In this document: in pieces, positions 1 to 7,171 of the stretch
Numbering within the stretch: the first letter of the stretch is position 1
How the letters are laid out: every line of letters begins with the position of its first letter
DNA from: an uncultured Bradyrhizobium sp.
GTDB lineage: Bacteria; Pseudomonadota; Alphaproteobacteria; Rhizobiales; Xanthobacteraceae
Length of the DNA stretch: 64,000 nt
Assembly (NCBI RefSeq): GCF_947648125.1
Contig: NZ_CANSMR010000004.1
Span: forward strand, 62,001 to 126,000
Direction of reading: 5' to 3'
Notes under the pieces: model-generated
What the model was told of the DNA's origin: nothing
The model's database searches: none
The model's input: the letters and a program-made list of their open reading frames with translations, nothing else
Position numbers and translations under genes: made by a program

Positions 1-57
1 CTGCCGTCCAGCAGGCGATGGCGGGCTGATGGTGCGACCGTCGCGCAACGCGGCGGT

Positions 58-186
58 CTAGCCGTTCAGCGTGACGCGAGCCGGAGCGCGAATCTTCCCG
101 AAAACAACCTTCGGATCGAACGTCACCGGTATGAAGCAGGCGCTCCTCTCCAGGACGATGGTGGCTTCAAACGTCTTCCTGGTCAT
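58..186 (-). pseudogene. DUF1905-like protein, truncated N-terminal fragment
   Basis: The minus strand reads a 42-residue frame from an ATG at 186 to a TAG at 58-60. It contains FIPVTFDPKVVFGKIRAPAR, which matches the DUF1905 pattern (F.VPFD...VFGK.R.PV...ING) as I know it. The family normally continues for tens of residues after the asparagine-glycine, but here a stop follows at once. After the stop another frame reads CATVAPSARH, which resembles the usual continuation (R.T.AP.G..), so a frameshift is likely. The remainder lies outside the window. No function can be assigned to the fragment. Confidence 0.5.
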
Positions 187-268
187 GCTGCGCGATACCG
201 TGATCGACGATCGCCGAATGAAAAAGGCGGCCCAGCGGGCCGCCCTTCCATTCTAGCATCGCGCCTGT

Positions 269-817
269 CTATCCACCATTGCCGCCAATGACGGCGCGCA
301 CGGTGTTGTCGGGGCCGAAATCCTCGGCGCTGTCGACATAGAGCAGTGCGGAGAGCTTCGATCGCGCGCGGTTGACGCGGCTCTTGATGGTGCCGACCGC
401 GCAGCCGCAGATCGCCGCGGCATCCTCGTAGGAGAAGCCGGAGGCACCAACCAGGATCAACGCTTCGCGCTGGTCCTGCGGCAGCTTTTCGAGCGCCGCG
501 CGGAATTCCTCGAACTCCAGATGCGCTGCCTGCGACGGCTGGCTCTTCAGCGTCTTGGCATAATTGCCTTCGGCGTCTTCCACCTCGCGCCGCCGCTTCC
601 GGTAGTCGGAGCGAAACAGGTTGCGCAGGATGGTGAACAACCACGCGGGCAGGTTCGAGCCGGGCTGGAATGAGTCGATATTGGCGATCGCGCGCAGCAG
701 GGTCTCCTGCACCAGATCGTCGGCGCGATCACCATTACCGGACAGCGAGATCGCGAACGCGCGCAGGCTCGGGACCGACGCCAGGATGTCGTCGCGAAGT
801 TCATTCGTGAGAGGCAT
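269..817 (-). CDS. ecfG: General stress response ECF sigma factor EcfG
   Basis: A 182-residue ECF sigma factor. Region 2 near residues 15-80 holds ADDLVQETLLRA and the WLFTILRN segment; region 4 near residues 105-165 holds SGFSYEDAAAICGCAVGTIK followed by SRVNRAR. This pattern, and its placement directly behind nepR and opposite phyR, identify it as the EcfG-type sigma that directs RNA polymerase to GGAAC-N16/17-CGTT promoters under stress. Its ATG overlaps the nepR stop by one base (TAATG), so the two are translationally coupled and NepR sequesters it when unstressed. No HWE-family sensor kinase is present next to it in this window. Confidence 0.95.
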   Translation of the reverse strand: MPLTNELRDDILASVPSLRAFAISLSGNGDRADDLVQETLLRAIANIDSFQPGSNLPAWLFTILRNLFRSDYRKRRREVEDAEGNYAKTLKSQPSQAAHLEFEEFRAALEKLPQDQREALILVGASGFSYEDAAAICGCAVGTIKSRVNRARSKLSALLYVDSAEDFGPDNTVRAVIGGNGG

Positions 818-1032
818 TAGTCCCCTCCATTGTTCTTGTCAGTATCGCCCCCGGCGACGGCCGCCGCGGCAGCCTCGGGTCCGTCGAGTTTGCGGATCAG
901 CTCCGCAAAGCGGTCGGGCACCCCCTGCCGCACCACGTCGTCGTACATGGCGCGAAGCTGGTGGCCGATTCTCGATTGAATCTCGGCGTTGAGACCGCCC
1001 TGCTTCTTTACTTCCTTCATGATCTGATCCAC
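817..1032 (-). CDS. nepR: Anti-sigma factor NepR
   Basis: A 71-residue protein read from a GTG at 1032, which has a GGGGAA ribosome site; an internal ATG at 1020 (MKEVKKQGG) is the alternative start. The core around residues 18-50 (IGHQLRAMYDDVVRQGVPDR) is the two-helix NepR signature that binds either EcfG or phosphorylated PhyR. The tail is low-complexity, alanine-, aspartate- and asparagine-rich. It is the first gene of the nepR-ecfG operon. The known mechanism is partner switching: phospho-PhyR captures NepR and frees EcfG. The length is normal for the family. Confidence 0.93.
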   Translation of the reverse strand: MDQIMKEVKKQGGLNAEIQSRIGHQLRAMYDDVVRQGVPDRFAELIRKLDGPEAAAAAVAGGDTDKNNGGD

Positions 1033-1116
1033 GCTTCCCCGGGAGTTAAGTCTCTGATTCTCAAGTCGATTCCTCGAAAAAAGAGGCTGGCCGCGTTGCC
1101 TCGTCGGTCAGGAGCT

Positions 1117-1141
1117 AATGCAAAGTTGCGCAGAAAGTTCC
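1117..1141 (-). promoter_or_regulatory. Candidate sigma-EcfG promoter of nepR-ecfG
   Basis: On the minus strand GGAAC at 1141-1137 is followed, after 16 nt, by CATT at 1120-1117. The consensus -10 is CGTT, so there is one mismatch. It lies about 85-100 nt upstream of nepR. Autoregulation of nepR-ecfG by EcfG is known in related bacteria; the assignment here is by motif only. Confidence 0.5.
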
Positions 1142-1162
1142 GGAACGCTGGAACTATTTCGT

Positions 1163-1187
1163 GGAACTTTTCCGGCGCTCGCGCGTA
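1163..1187 (+). promoter_or_regulatory. Candidate sigma-EcfG promoter of phyR
   Basis: GGAAC at 1163-1167 is followed after 16 nt by CGTA at 1184-1187 (one mismatch to CGTT). Two further GGAAC boxes lie just upstream at 1142-1146 and 1150-1154, but without a correctly spaced -10. The site is about 100 nt upstream of the phyR ATG, in the nepR/phyR divergent spacer. Confidence 0.5.
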
Positions 1188-1286
1188 GTCGGGCATGCAG
1201 GGGAACCGGGGTTGCCCCAAAAAATGGTACGCCGCCCCAGAGTACGGGTTTCAGGCCGGTTGGCCTAAGAACAGGATGGAGTGGGA

Positions 1287-2099
1287 ATGTCCCGATCGCA
1301 GATCGTTGCCGAACACCTTCCGCTGCTGCGCCGTTATGCGCGCGCACTGACCGGAAACCAGGCGTCCGGGGACGCCTATGTCGGGGCCATGCTCGAGGCC
1401 CTGTTGCAGGACGGATCGTTGCTGGACCAGACGCACGGCCCGCGCGCCGGCCTGTTTCGGCTGTTCACCCAGATCTGGAATTCGGTATCGGTGAACAACA
1501 ACGACAATGCCGACGTGGCGACGCTCTCGCTGCCGCCGGAGCGCCGGCTCTCCAACATCACGCCGCTGCCTCGGCAGGCTTTCCTGCTGCTGTCGTTGGA
1601 AGGCTTCTCGGAGGAGGAGGTCGGCTACATTCTCGGCACCGACATTGCCGAGACGCGCAAGCTGACCGATGCCGCCGGTCGCGAGATGGCCGCCGAGATC
1701 GCCACCGATGTCCTGATCATCGAGGACGAGACCTTCATCGCCATGGACCTCGAGAGCTTGGTGAAGAATCTCGGCCACAACGTCATCGGCGTTGCGCGCA
1801 CGCATTCCGATGCGGTGGCGCTCGCCAAGAACAAGAAGCCCGGCCTGATCCTCGCCGACATCCAGCTCGCCGACGGCTCGTCCGGCCTCGATGCGGTGAA
1901 TGAGCTGCTGCGCACCTTCGAGGTGCCGGTGGTGTTCATCACGGCCTATCCCGAGCGCTTCCTGACCGGCGAGCGGCCGGAGCCGGCGTTCCTGATCTCG
2001 AAGCCGTTCCAGCCGGCGATGGTGTCGGCGGTGGCGAGCCAGGCGCTGTTTTTCCAGCGCAACTCGCGCAACCGCACGCCGCGTGCGGCATCGGCATGA
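1287..2099 (+). CDS. phyR: Response regulator PhyR (sigma-like plus receiver domains)
   Basis: A 270-residue protein. The N-terminal half (about 1-135) is a sigma-factor mimic with a region-4-like segment LSLEGFSEEEVGYILGTDI. The C-terminal half (about 140-260) is a receiver domain with acidic residues in VLIIEDE, the phosphoacceptor Asp191 in LILADIQLADG, and the conserved lysine in FLISKPF. When phosphorylated it binds NepR through the sigma-like domain and releases EcfG. I chose ATG 1287; a GTG at 1281 in the same frame would add two residues. It is divergent from nepR-ecfG and ends in a strong terminator. Confidence 0.95.
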   Translation: MSRSQIVAEHLPLLRRYARALTGNQASGDAYVGAMLEALLQDGSLLDQTHGPRAGLFRLFTQIWNSVSVNNNDNADVATLSLPPERRLSNITPLPRQAFLLLSLEGFSEEEVGYILGTDIAETRKLTDAAGREMAAEIATDVLIIEDETFIAMDLESLVKNLGHNVIGVARTHSDAVALAKNKKPGLILADIQLADGSSGLDAVNELLRTFEVPVVFITAYPERFLTGERPEPAFLISKPFQPAMVSAVASQALFFQRNSRNRTPRAASA

Positions 2100-2130
2100 G
2101 CTGAGTTTACGCAAGAGGGCAAAATGCAAG

Positions 2131-2160
2131 CCGGCGTACCGAGAGGTACGCCGGTTTTTT
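2131..2160 (+). terminator. Intrinsic terminator of phyR
   Basis: A perfect 10-bp stem (CCGGCGTACC with GGTACGCCGG) around a GAGA loop is followed directly by six T residues. It starts 31 nt after the phyR stop. Confidence 0.93.
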
Positions 2161-2192
2161 GTGAGGAAGGCTCCCGAGCGTGGTGCGCCAAG

Positions 2193-2340
2193 CTACTTGC
2201 TGACGACGCGGACCGGCATCGTGCTGAGCGCCCGCAGGCCCGAGCTGTCGCGGAAGGCAAAGGGGCCCGCAATGTCGAACTGCTTCACGCGGCTGGCGAG
2301 CGCTGCGATCACGGCCTCCGCCTCCAGCCGCGCTGATGCG
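2193..2340 (-). pseudogene. Cytochrome P450, C-terminal remnant
   Basis: The minus strand has an open segment of about 50 codons ending in TAG at 2193-2195. It reads ARLEAEAVIAALASRV and further on SSGLRALSTMPVRVV. This is the familiar C-terminus of bacterial P450s (LARLEAEVVI...LRGLASLPVR). Upstream residues resemble a decayed form of the heme-loop sequence (H.CLGA.LARLE), but the heme cysteine is not visible in place. No start codon or upstream part is present, and the EamA gene begins 50 nt further on. I read it as a gene relic. Confidence 0.6.
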
Positions 2341-2392
2341 GCATGCGCGCTGCGAAGTGGAATCGGCTGCCTCCGCCTGCTAAGCGCGCCCC

Positions 2393-3274
2393 ATGGATAC
2401 GACGCAACGCGACCGAACGATCGGCTTTCGCTGCCTGGTGGTGACGGCCTTCGGCTGGGCCCTGAACTGGCCGCTGATGAAGCTGCTGCTGCAGCAATGG
2501 CCGCCGCTGTTCGCCCGCGGGTTGGCTGGGACCTGCGCGGCGGTGATCCTGGGCACGCTGGCGCTGGCCCGCGGCCAGTCGCTTGCGGTGCCGCGCGAGG
2601 CGGTCCCGCGGCTGTTGTTCGCTTCGTTCACCAATGTCTTCGCCTGGATGGGCTTCGGCACCATCGCGATGAAATTCGTCACGGTCGGCGAGGGCGCGCT
2701 CCTCGCCTACACCATGCCGATCTGGGCGATGCTGTTCGCCTGGCCGGTGCTGCACAGCCGCCCGACGCTGCGGGATCTGGCGGCGCTGGTGCTCGGCGTC
2801 GCCGGTGTCGCGCTCCTGCTCGGCGGCAACGGCTTTGCGTTCAGCGCCGACAAGCTCACTGGTATAGCGCTGGCGCTCGCCTGCGCCATCCTGTTCGCGC
2901 TCGGCAACGTGCTGAACCGCAAGCCGCTGCCGATGCCGCCGCTCGCGGTGGTCGCCTGGCAGGTCGGCATCGGCTGTCTCGTGATGCTGCTGCTCGGCGT
3001 TCTGTTCGAGCACCCGAATTATGCCGCGATCACGCCGTTCGGCCTCGGCTGCTTCGCCTATATGACGCTGATGCCGATGGGCATCTGCTATCTCACCTGG
3101 TTCGAGACGCTGCGCCGCCTGCCGCCGACATCGGCGTCGACCGGCATGCTGCTGGTGCCGGTCATCGGCGTGATTTCGGCCGCGATCATTCTCGGCGAGC
3201 CCCTGGGCCTGCGTGAGATCGGCGCGATGGCGCTGACGCTCGGCGGCGTGACGCTGGCGCTGCAGCGGGCATGA
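2393..3274 (+). CDS. EamA-family (DMT) transporter
   Basis: A 293-residue inner-membrane protein with about ten hydrophobic segments in two repeated halves (roughly 10-135 and 150-290), the usual EamA architecture and length. Characteristic features are the EamA-type turn after helix 1 (FGWALNWPLMK) and the ILGEPLGLREIGA segment in the second half. These proteins export metabolites or amino acids, but the substrate cannot be told from sequence. It stands alone between the phyR terminator and a small stress gene. A second EamA gene lies at 6226. Confidence 0.85.
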   Translation: MDTTQRDRTIGFRCLVVTAFGWALNWPLMKLLLQQWPPLFARGLAGTCAAVILGTLALARGQSLAVPREAVPRLLFASFTNVFAWMGFGTIAMKFVTVGEGALLAYTMPIWAMLFAWPVLHSRPTLRDLAALVLGVAGVALLLGGNGFAFSADKLTGIALALACAILFALGNVLNRKPLPMPPLAVVAWQVGIGCLVMLLLGVLFEHPNYAAITPFGLGCFAYMTLMPMGICYLTWFETLRRLPPTSASTGMLLVPVIGVISAAIILGEPLGLREIGAMALTLGGVTLALQRA

Positions 3275-3287
3275 GTTGCCGGTCGAG

Positions 3288-3312
3288 GGAACCGACGTGC
3301 ACGAGCCGCGTT
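3288..3312 (+). promoter_or_regulatory. Sigma-EcfG promoter of the 46-aa protein gene
   Basis: GGAAC at 3288-3292, 16 nt, CGTT at 3309-3312: an exact consensus match. The ATG at 3335 lies 22 nt after the -10 box, with a GGGAG ribosome site between them. Confidence 0.78.
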
Positions 3313-3334
3313 CTCCTGAAAAGGGAGCTTAGCC

Positions 3335-3475
3335 ATGCGCAAGGCGATCGCGCGGCTTGATGCGGAGCAGAAGGCGCAACTGCTTTATCTCGCAGATCTC
3401 GGAACGGCGATGTTTACCTCGGCGCTCGTGGTCTGCACGCTGAAAGCGGTCGTGGACCTGTTCGTCGCCGGCTGA
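3335..3475 (+). CDS. Small stress-linked membrane protein (46 aa)
   Basis: A 46-residue frame starting MRKAIARLDAEQK and ending in one hydrophobic helix (MFTSALVVCTLKAVVDLFV). AAGGGAGC lies at good distance before the ATG. An exact EcfG-type promoter stands directly upstream, which is the main argument that this short frame is a gene. I do not recognise a family. The layout (short charged amphipathic N-terminus, C-terminal membrane helix) suggests a small inner-membrane protein induced in the general stress response; that role is inference. Confidence 0.65.
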   Translation: MRKAIARLDAEQKAQLLYLADLGTAMFTSALVVCTLKAVVDLFVAG

Positions 3476-3501
3476 ACCGCCGCACCAGCGCCAACGCGCC
3501 G

Positions 3502-3744
3502 TCACTCCTCCTGCGGCGCGTCGCCTTGGGTGTGGCCATCCGGCCCCCGGTTAAACACCCCATACTCGCTCGACTTCACCCCCGCGCCTCCATCGACGCC
3601 GTTGCCGGCCAGACCGAGCCTGAGCAGCTCGCGGACCGCCGCGGCACGGGTCGGCATGCGGTGCTTGAAGCGGAAATCGTCGAGAGCCGATAATTCTTCA
3701 GGAGAGAGCATGACTTGAAGACGTTCAGCGCGAAGCTCATTCAT
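3502..3744 (-). CDS. Ribbon-helix-helix (CopG-like) protein
   Basis: An 80-residue protein. Residues 5-45 (ERLQVMLSPEELSALDDFRF followed by KHRMPTRAAAVRELLRLGL) have the strand-helix-helix pattern of CopG/Arc-type DNA-binding domains. The C-terminal 35 residues are polar and probably disordered. No toxin partner is adjacent, so a plain regulator is more likely than an antitoxin. It is transcribed from an exact EcfG-type promoter at 3784-3808, which would make it a second-tier stress regulator. Confidence 0.8.
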   Translation of the reverse strand: MNELRAERLQVMLSPEELSALDDFRFKHRMPTRAAAVRELLRLGLAGNGVDGGAGVKSSEYGVFNRGPDGHTQGDAPQEE

Positions 3745-3783
3745 CGCAAATCGCCCAGAATTAGTTAGTTGAGTATTTTGCTA

Positions 3784-3808
3784 AACGAGCCAAGTCGCGG
3801 CGGGTTCC
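3784..3808 (-). promoter_or_regulatory. Sigma-EcfG promoter of the RHH gene
   Basis: On the minus strand GGAAC at 3808-3804, 16 nt, CGTT at 3787-3784: exact consensus, 39 nt before the start codon. Confidence 0.78.
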
Positions 3809-3879
3809 ACAGATTGAGACAAAAACACCGATTGAGCAAGTTTATCAAATTATATCAATGACTTACTAGAAAAATTAGA

Positions 3880-3905
3880 GGAACGGTCCGGCTGCCTTTC
3901 GCGTT
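3880..3905 (+). promoter_or_regulatory. Sigma-EcfG promoter of the 58-aa protein gene
   Basis: GGAAC at 3880-3884, 17 nt, CGTT at 3902-3905: exact consensus with the longer allowed spacer. The ATG at 3925 follows a GGGAG site at 3913-3917. The preceding 100 nt (3780-3880) are markedly AT-rich compared with the rest of the window. Confidence 0.78.
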
Positions 3906-3924
3906 ATGTTGCGGGAGTGACGCC

Positions 3925-4101
3925 ATGACCAACCACGTCAAGCTGCCCCGCAAGCTATCCGAGGAGCCGGAAGCGCCGGAACCGCGGCGCCCGAGCCACG
4001 CACGGGTGATCGATCAACTGGACCGCTGGGCCAACAGTCCCGGTCTTCAACCGCCAAGGGTGAGTGATGCAGAAGACGATTCAGAAGCGGAAGCGATCTG
4101 A
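3925..4101 (+). CDS. Small acidic protein (58 aa), unknown function
   Basis: A 58-residue frame, MTNHVKLPRKLSEEPEAPEP at the start, very rich in Glu, Asp, Pro and Arg, with no membrane helix. It is supported by an exact EcfG-type promoter and a GGGAG ribosome site. The 3' end overlaps the next small gene by 35 nt in another frame, suggesting a two-gene unit. I recognise no family; it is likely disordered. Confidence 0.6.
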   Translation: MTNHVKLPRKLSEEPEAPEPRRPSHARVIDQLDRWANSPGLQPPRVSDAEDDSEAEAI

Positions 4102-4261
4102 GCCCCACACGTTCGAGCAGCGGCTCGACGAACACCGGGCGCGGCTCGAGCGCCAGCTCGCGGAATTGCCGCGCGGCGTCAAGCGCCAACAGATTGCCGC
4201 GCGGATCGAACAGCTGCGGACCGCCGTCGAGCTGAACGCGATGCTGTCGATGAGCGAATGA
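4067..4261 (+). CDS. Small coiled-coil protein (64 aa)
   Basis: From ATG 4067 the frame gives 64 residues (a GTG at 4064 would add one). The composition is highly charged with heptad-like leucines (FEQRLDEHRARLERQLAEL, then IAARIEQLRTAVELNAML), so a helical coiled coil is likely. It overlaps the upstream 58-aa gene and is probably co-transcribed from the same EcfG-type promoter. Function is unknown. Confidence 0.6.
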   Translation: MQKTIQKRKRSEPHTFEQRLDEHRARLERQLAELPRGVKRQQIAARIEQLRTAVELNAMLSMSE

Positions 4262-4318
4262 GCCAACACCGGCGCGGGATGCCCACTTGCTCCCGCCGCT
4301 GGGCGCGCCTACCATCCC

Positions 4319-4375
4319 TGCGTTGATGGGGATGGAGTCCCCCGATAACCGCCGCAAGGCTGATGACTCCTACCG
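4319..4375 (+). promoter_or_regulatory. Fluoride riboswitch (crcB motif)
   Basis: The sequence carries the conserved elements of the crcB RNA in order: GATGG followed by GAGTCCCCC, then GATAACCGCC, then GCTGATGACTCCTACC. These are the invariant parts of the fluoride aptamer. It lies 75 nt before a small membrane-protein gene and 245 nt before crcB, the fluoride exporter, so it should switch this operon on when fluoride enters the cell. Confidence 0.92.
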
Positions 4376-4397
4376 GGCGCGACAGCGTCGGTAGGAG
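4367..4397 (+). promoter_or_regulatory. Hairpin overlapping the riboswitch 3' end
   Basis: CTCCTACC (4367-4374) is perfectly complementary to GGTAGGAG (4390-4397) with a 15-nt loop. The left arm is the conserved 3' end of the fluoride aptamer, so hairpin and aptamer should exclude each other. There is no U-tract and the next ATG is 52 nt on, so the output mechanism is unclear. Confidence 0.55.
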
Positions 4398-4449
4398 CAT
4401 GCGCCACCGCCGATCCGCAGCGTGCCCCGCGAATGAGAAGGGGCAGAGC

Positions 4450-4623
4450 ATGACGGGTCTTCCTGGGTCACTCTCAATCGCATTGTCGCTGGTCGGGTCG
4501 ATCTGGCTCGTCGGTGTCGTCGCCTTGCTGGTCGGCGCCCCGGGCGAGCTGGTCGCCGCGACCTTCGTTGTTGGGTTGCTGGCGGGTTTTGCCGAGTGGC
4601 GAGCCGGAAAGGTGGAGCATTGA
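4450..4623 (+). CDS. Small membrane protein in the fluoride operon (57 aa)
   Basis: A 57-residue protein from ATG 4450, preceded by GAAGGGGC. It has two hydrophobic segments, LSIALSLVGSIWLVGVVALL and LVAATFVVGLLAGFA. It sits between the fluoride riboswitch and crcB, and its stop overlaps the crcB start (TTGA), so translation is probably coupled. I know no named family. The position suggests a role in fluoride resistance or in CrcB assembly, which is inference. Confidence 0.7.
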   Translation: MTGLPGSLSIALSLVGSIWLVGVVALLVGAPGELVAATFVVGLLAGFAEWRAGKVEH

Positions 4624-5006
4624 ACGTTCAATTGTTGGCGGCGGTCGCAATCGGCGGTTCGCTGGGATCGGTCGCGCGCTATCTGGTGGCGATCGGCGCA
4701 GGGCGCCTGGTCGGCACCGAATTTCCCTGGGGCACGCTAGTGATCAATATCGTGGGCTCGTTCCTGATCGGCGTCTTCGCGGAGTCCTTCGCGCTGAGCT
4801 GGAATGTCAGCCAGGCGGTGCGGGTGTTTCTCACCGTGGGCATCTGCGGCGGCTTCACCACCTTCTCGACCTTTTCGCTTGATGCGATCGTGCTGATGCA
4901 GCGGGGCGAGCTATGGTCGGCCGGCGCCTACATCGCAGCCTCCGTTGCGCTGTCGATCCTCGCGCTGTTCGGCGGCCTGCTGCTGGTGCGGGCGTTCGCG
5001 GCCTAG
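4620..5006 (+). CDS. crcB: Fluoride ion channel CrcB/Fluc
   Basis: A 128-residue protein with four membrane helices, the usual length of CrcB/Fluc. Diagnostic motifs are GGSLGSVARY near residue 10, FPWGTLVINIVGSF near 38-52, and GICGGFTTFSTFS near 75-87, which holds the phenylalanine-box and the TFSTF ion-path residues. It forms dimeric fluoride channels that expel fluoride. I chose the TTG at 4620 because it overlaps the upstream stop and has GGTGGAG just before it; a GTG at 4596 would give 8 extra residues. The gene is under the riboswitch at 4319. Confidence 0.93.
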   Translation: MNVQLLAAVAIGGSLGSVARYLVAIGAGRLVGTEFPWGTLVINIVGSFLIGVFAESFALSWNVSQAVRVFLTVGICGGFTTFSTFSLDAIVLMQRGELWSAGAYIAASVALSILALFGGLLLVRAFAA

Positions 5007-5176
5007 CCGGTGGAATCGCGGCCGGTGTGCGGGTTCGCGTCCGGTCCGCGCGGGCGCCGTTCCAAAAAAGTGAAGGGCTGGAGGTATCGCCTGCCGCCGG
5101 AATCCTTGGCGCGCCCGGGACCAGCCGGTAGGATGGAACCCGGATCGAGGTCAGGGACCAAGGGAGAGACTGGGGA

Positions 5177-5398
5177 ATGAAGCATGTCGACGTCGCGGTG
5201 ATTGCTGCCACGTTGTGGCTGCTGGCGTCGATGGTGCTGGACATCCTGACGCCGAAGTCGATCACCGCGCTGATGATCGCCGCCGCGCTCGCCCCGCCGT
5301 TCCTGATCGGGATCGGCATCCATTTCGCACGCGAATATTTCAAGGCGAAGCGGCGCAGCTACCCGCCGCCGCGGTTGGACGAACACTTCGAGAACTAA
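5177..5398 (+). CDS. Small membrane protein (73 aa), unknown
   Basis: A 73-residue protein with two hydrophobic helices (VAVIAATLWLLASMVLDIL and ITALMIAAALAPPFLIGIGI) and a basic, proline-rich C-terminus (KAKRRSYPPPRLDEHFEN). An AGGGAGAGA site lies before the ATG. It stands alone between crcB and the transglutaminase-like gene. I recognise no family. Confidence 0.7.
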   Translation: MKHVDVAVIAATLWLLASMVLDILTPKSITALMIAAALAPPFLIGIGIHFAREYFKAKRRSYPPPRLDEHFEN

Positions 5399-5469
5399 GC
5401 GCAGCAGGTCTGCAAGACGGGTTGCACTTGCTGCATTGAACTGCGTCGATGGCTTGTTAAGCTCGTGCC

Positions 5470-6150
5470 ATGACCGAGCATCTCCCCGATACGATCAGCC
5501 GCCTCTACACCGACCCCGGCGAATATGTCGACAGCGACCATCCCGCCGTCGAGGCCTTCGCCCGCGCTGCTGTCCCACCCGACGCCAGCGCACGCGACAA
5601 AGCGAGCCGGCTCTACACCGCGGTACGCGACGGCATCCGCTACAACCCCTATGTCAGCATGCGTTCGCCCGAGAGCTACCGGGCCTCCAGCGTGCTCGCC
5701 GCCGGCAATGGCTACTGCGTCGGCAAGGCGGCGCTCTACGCCGCGGCCTGCCGGGTCCACGGCATCCCGGCCCGGGTCGGCTTCGCCGATGTCCGCAATC
5801 ATCTCACCACCGAGAAGCTGCGCCAGAGCATGGGGTCGGACCTGTTCACCTGGCACGGCTTCACCGAAGTGTTCGTCGACGGCGCCTGGCGCAAGGCGAC
5901 CCCGACCTTCAACGACACGCTGTGCGCCAAGCTCGGCGTCAAGCCACTCGATTTCGACGGCCATTCGGATGCGCTGCTGCACCCGTTCGACGGCGCGGGG
6001 CGCGCCTACATGCAGTATGTCAACGACCACGGCACCTATCACGACGTCCCCGCCAAATTCCTGATGCGCGAGATGGCGCGCGAATACACCAACATGCAGG
6101 GCGAGGACATGTCCGGCCGCGACATGGAGCGCGAGGCGGCGGAGCAATAG
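5470..6150 (+). CDS. Transglutaminase-like protein
   Basis: A 226-residue cytoplasmic protein with the transglutaminase-like core: catalytic cysteine in GNGYCVGKAALYAAACR (near residue 82), the histidine in WHGFTEVFVDG, and an aspartate or asparagine further on in ATPTFND. The early segment AVRDGIRYNPY is also typical. Proteins of this group are papain-fold peptidases or cross-linking enzymes; the bacterial substrate is unknown. There is no signal peptide. No operon partner is evident. Confidence 0.85.
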   Translation: MTEHLPDTISRLYTDPGEYVDSDHPAVEAFARAAVPPDASARDKASRLYTAVRDGIRYNPYVSMRSPESYRASSVLAAGNGYCVGKAALYAAACRVHGIPARVGFADVRNHLTTEKLRQSMGSDLFTWHGFTEVFVDGAWRKATPTFNDTLCAKLGVKPLDFDGHSDALLHPFDGAGRAYMQYVNDHGTYHDVPAKFLMREMAREYTNMQGEDMSGRDMEREAAEQ

Positions 6151-6225
6151 CGCGGGCGCGCTGCGAACGCGGTGCGCTCACGGAAGCCATCCTGGCTGTA
6201 GGTGCGCCGGCTGAGGGGCGGTGTC

Positions 6226-7152
6226 ATGGATGCGGAGCTGCCGAAAGCTCAGGTGAGCCGCCCGGCCCCGGGCTGGGAGGACGCGGTCGCGCTGACCGGC
6301 TTCATCCTGGTCGCGGTCGGCCAGGCCTCCAACCAGGTGCTGGCGCGCGGCCTTGCCGGTTCGGTGCCGCCGTTCTCGCTGGCTTTCTTCCGCTGGAGCA
6401 TCATCGCCATCGGCCTCGCGCCGTTCGCGATCGCGGCGATCCGGGACGGCAAGATCCCGCTGGCGCAGAATTTCTGGCCGATCCTCGCCGCGGGCTTTCT
6501 CGGCATGTTCCTGTGCGGCGGCCCGGTCTACATCGCGGGTATCACCACCACCGCGATCCATATCGCGCTGATCTTCGCGCTGTCGCCGATCATGGTGCTG
6601 CTGATCTCGGCCGGGCTCGGCATCGAGCATATCGGTCCACTGCAATGGCTCGGCACGGCGCTGGCGCTCGCCGGTGCACTCTTGATCGTCTCGGGCGGCC
6701 ATCTGGAAACGCTGACGCAATCGAGCGCGGCCTGGGGCGATCTGCTGGTGGTGTGCGCGATGCTCGGCTGGTCCGGCTACACGCTGGTGCAATCGCGCGT
6801 CGCGCCGCGTGCTTCGCTGCTGGCGCGGGTCAGCCTGTTCTCGGCGGCCGGCGCGCTTTGCTCGCTGCCGCCGGCGCTCCAGGAGATGTGGGCGACGCCG
6901 GCTGCGGTGTTCAACGCCCGGGCGTTCGAGGCCTATGTCTTCGCCGGTCTCGTCCCGGGCCTGATCGCCTATGCCGGCTTCGCCTGGCTCGGCGCAAGGT
7001 TCGGCTCGGTGCGGACGTCGCTCGTGCTCTATGTCGCGCCAATCGCGAGCGCGCTGCTGTCCTGGATCATCCTTGGCGAGCCGCCGACGGTGATCCACCT
7101 GGTTGGCGGCTTGCTGATCCTCGGCGGCGTCTGGGCGAGCCTGCGCAAATAG
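6226..7152 (+). CDS. EamA-family (DMT) transporter
   Basis: A 308-residue membrane protein with ten predicted helices in two EamA repeats (about 20-150 and 165-305). It carries AVGQASNQVLARGLAG in helix 1 and IILGEPPTVIHLVGG in the last pair of helices. ATG 6226 is preferred over the upstream GTG at 6202 because GAGGGGCG precedes it. The substrate is unknown. It is only distantly similar to the EamA protein at 2393. Confidence 0.85.
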   Translation: MDAELPKAQVSRPAPGWEDAVALTGFILVAVGQASNQVLARGLAGSVPPFSLAFFRWSIIAIGLAPFAIAAIRDGKIPLAQNFWPILAAGFLGMFLCGGPVYIAGITTTAIHIALIFALSPIMVLLISAGLGIEHIGPLQWLGTALALAGALLIVSGGHLETLTQSSAAWGDLLVVCAMLGWSGYTLVQSRVAPRASLLARVSLFSAAGALCSLPPALQEMWATPAAVFNARAFEAYVFAGLVPGLIAYAGFAWLGARFGSVRTSLVLYVAPIASALLSWIILGEPPTVIHLVGGLLILGGVWASLRK

Positions 7153-7171
7153 ATCCAGCTCCTTCCGGGGT

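Noticed and set aside
71-256. 61-codon plus-strand frame at the left edge
   Set aside because: It lies opposite the DUF1905 relic, which has a recognisable family pattern, and has no ribosome site.
3502-3744. RHH protein as antitoxin of a toxin-antitoxin pair
   Set aside because: No toxin-like frame is adjacent on the same strand, and its promoter is of the stress sigma type.
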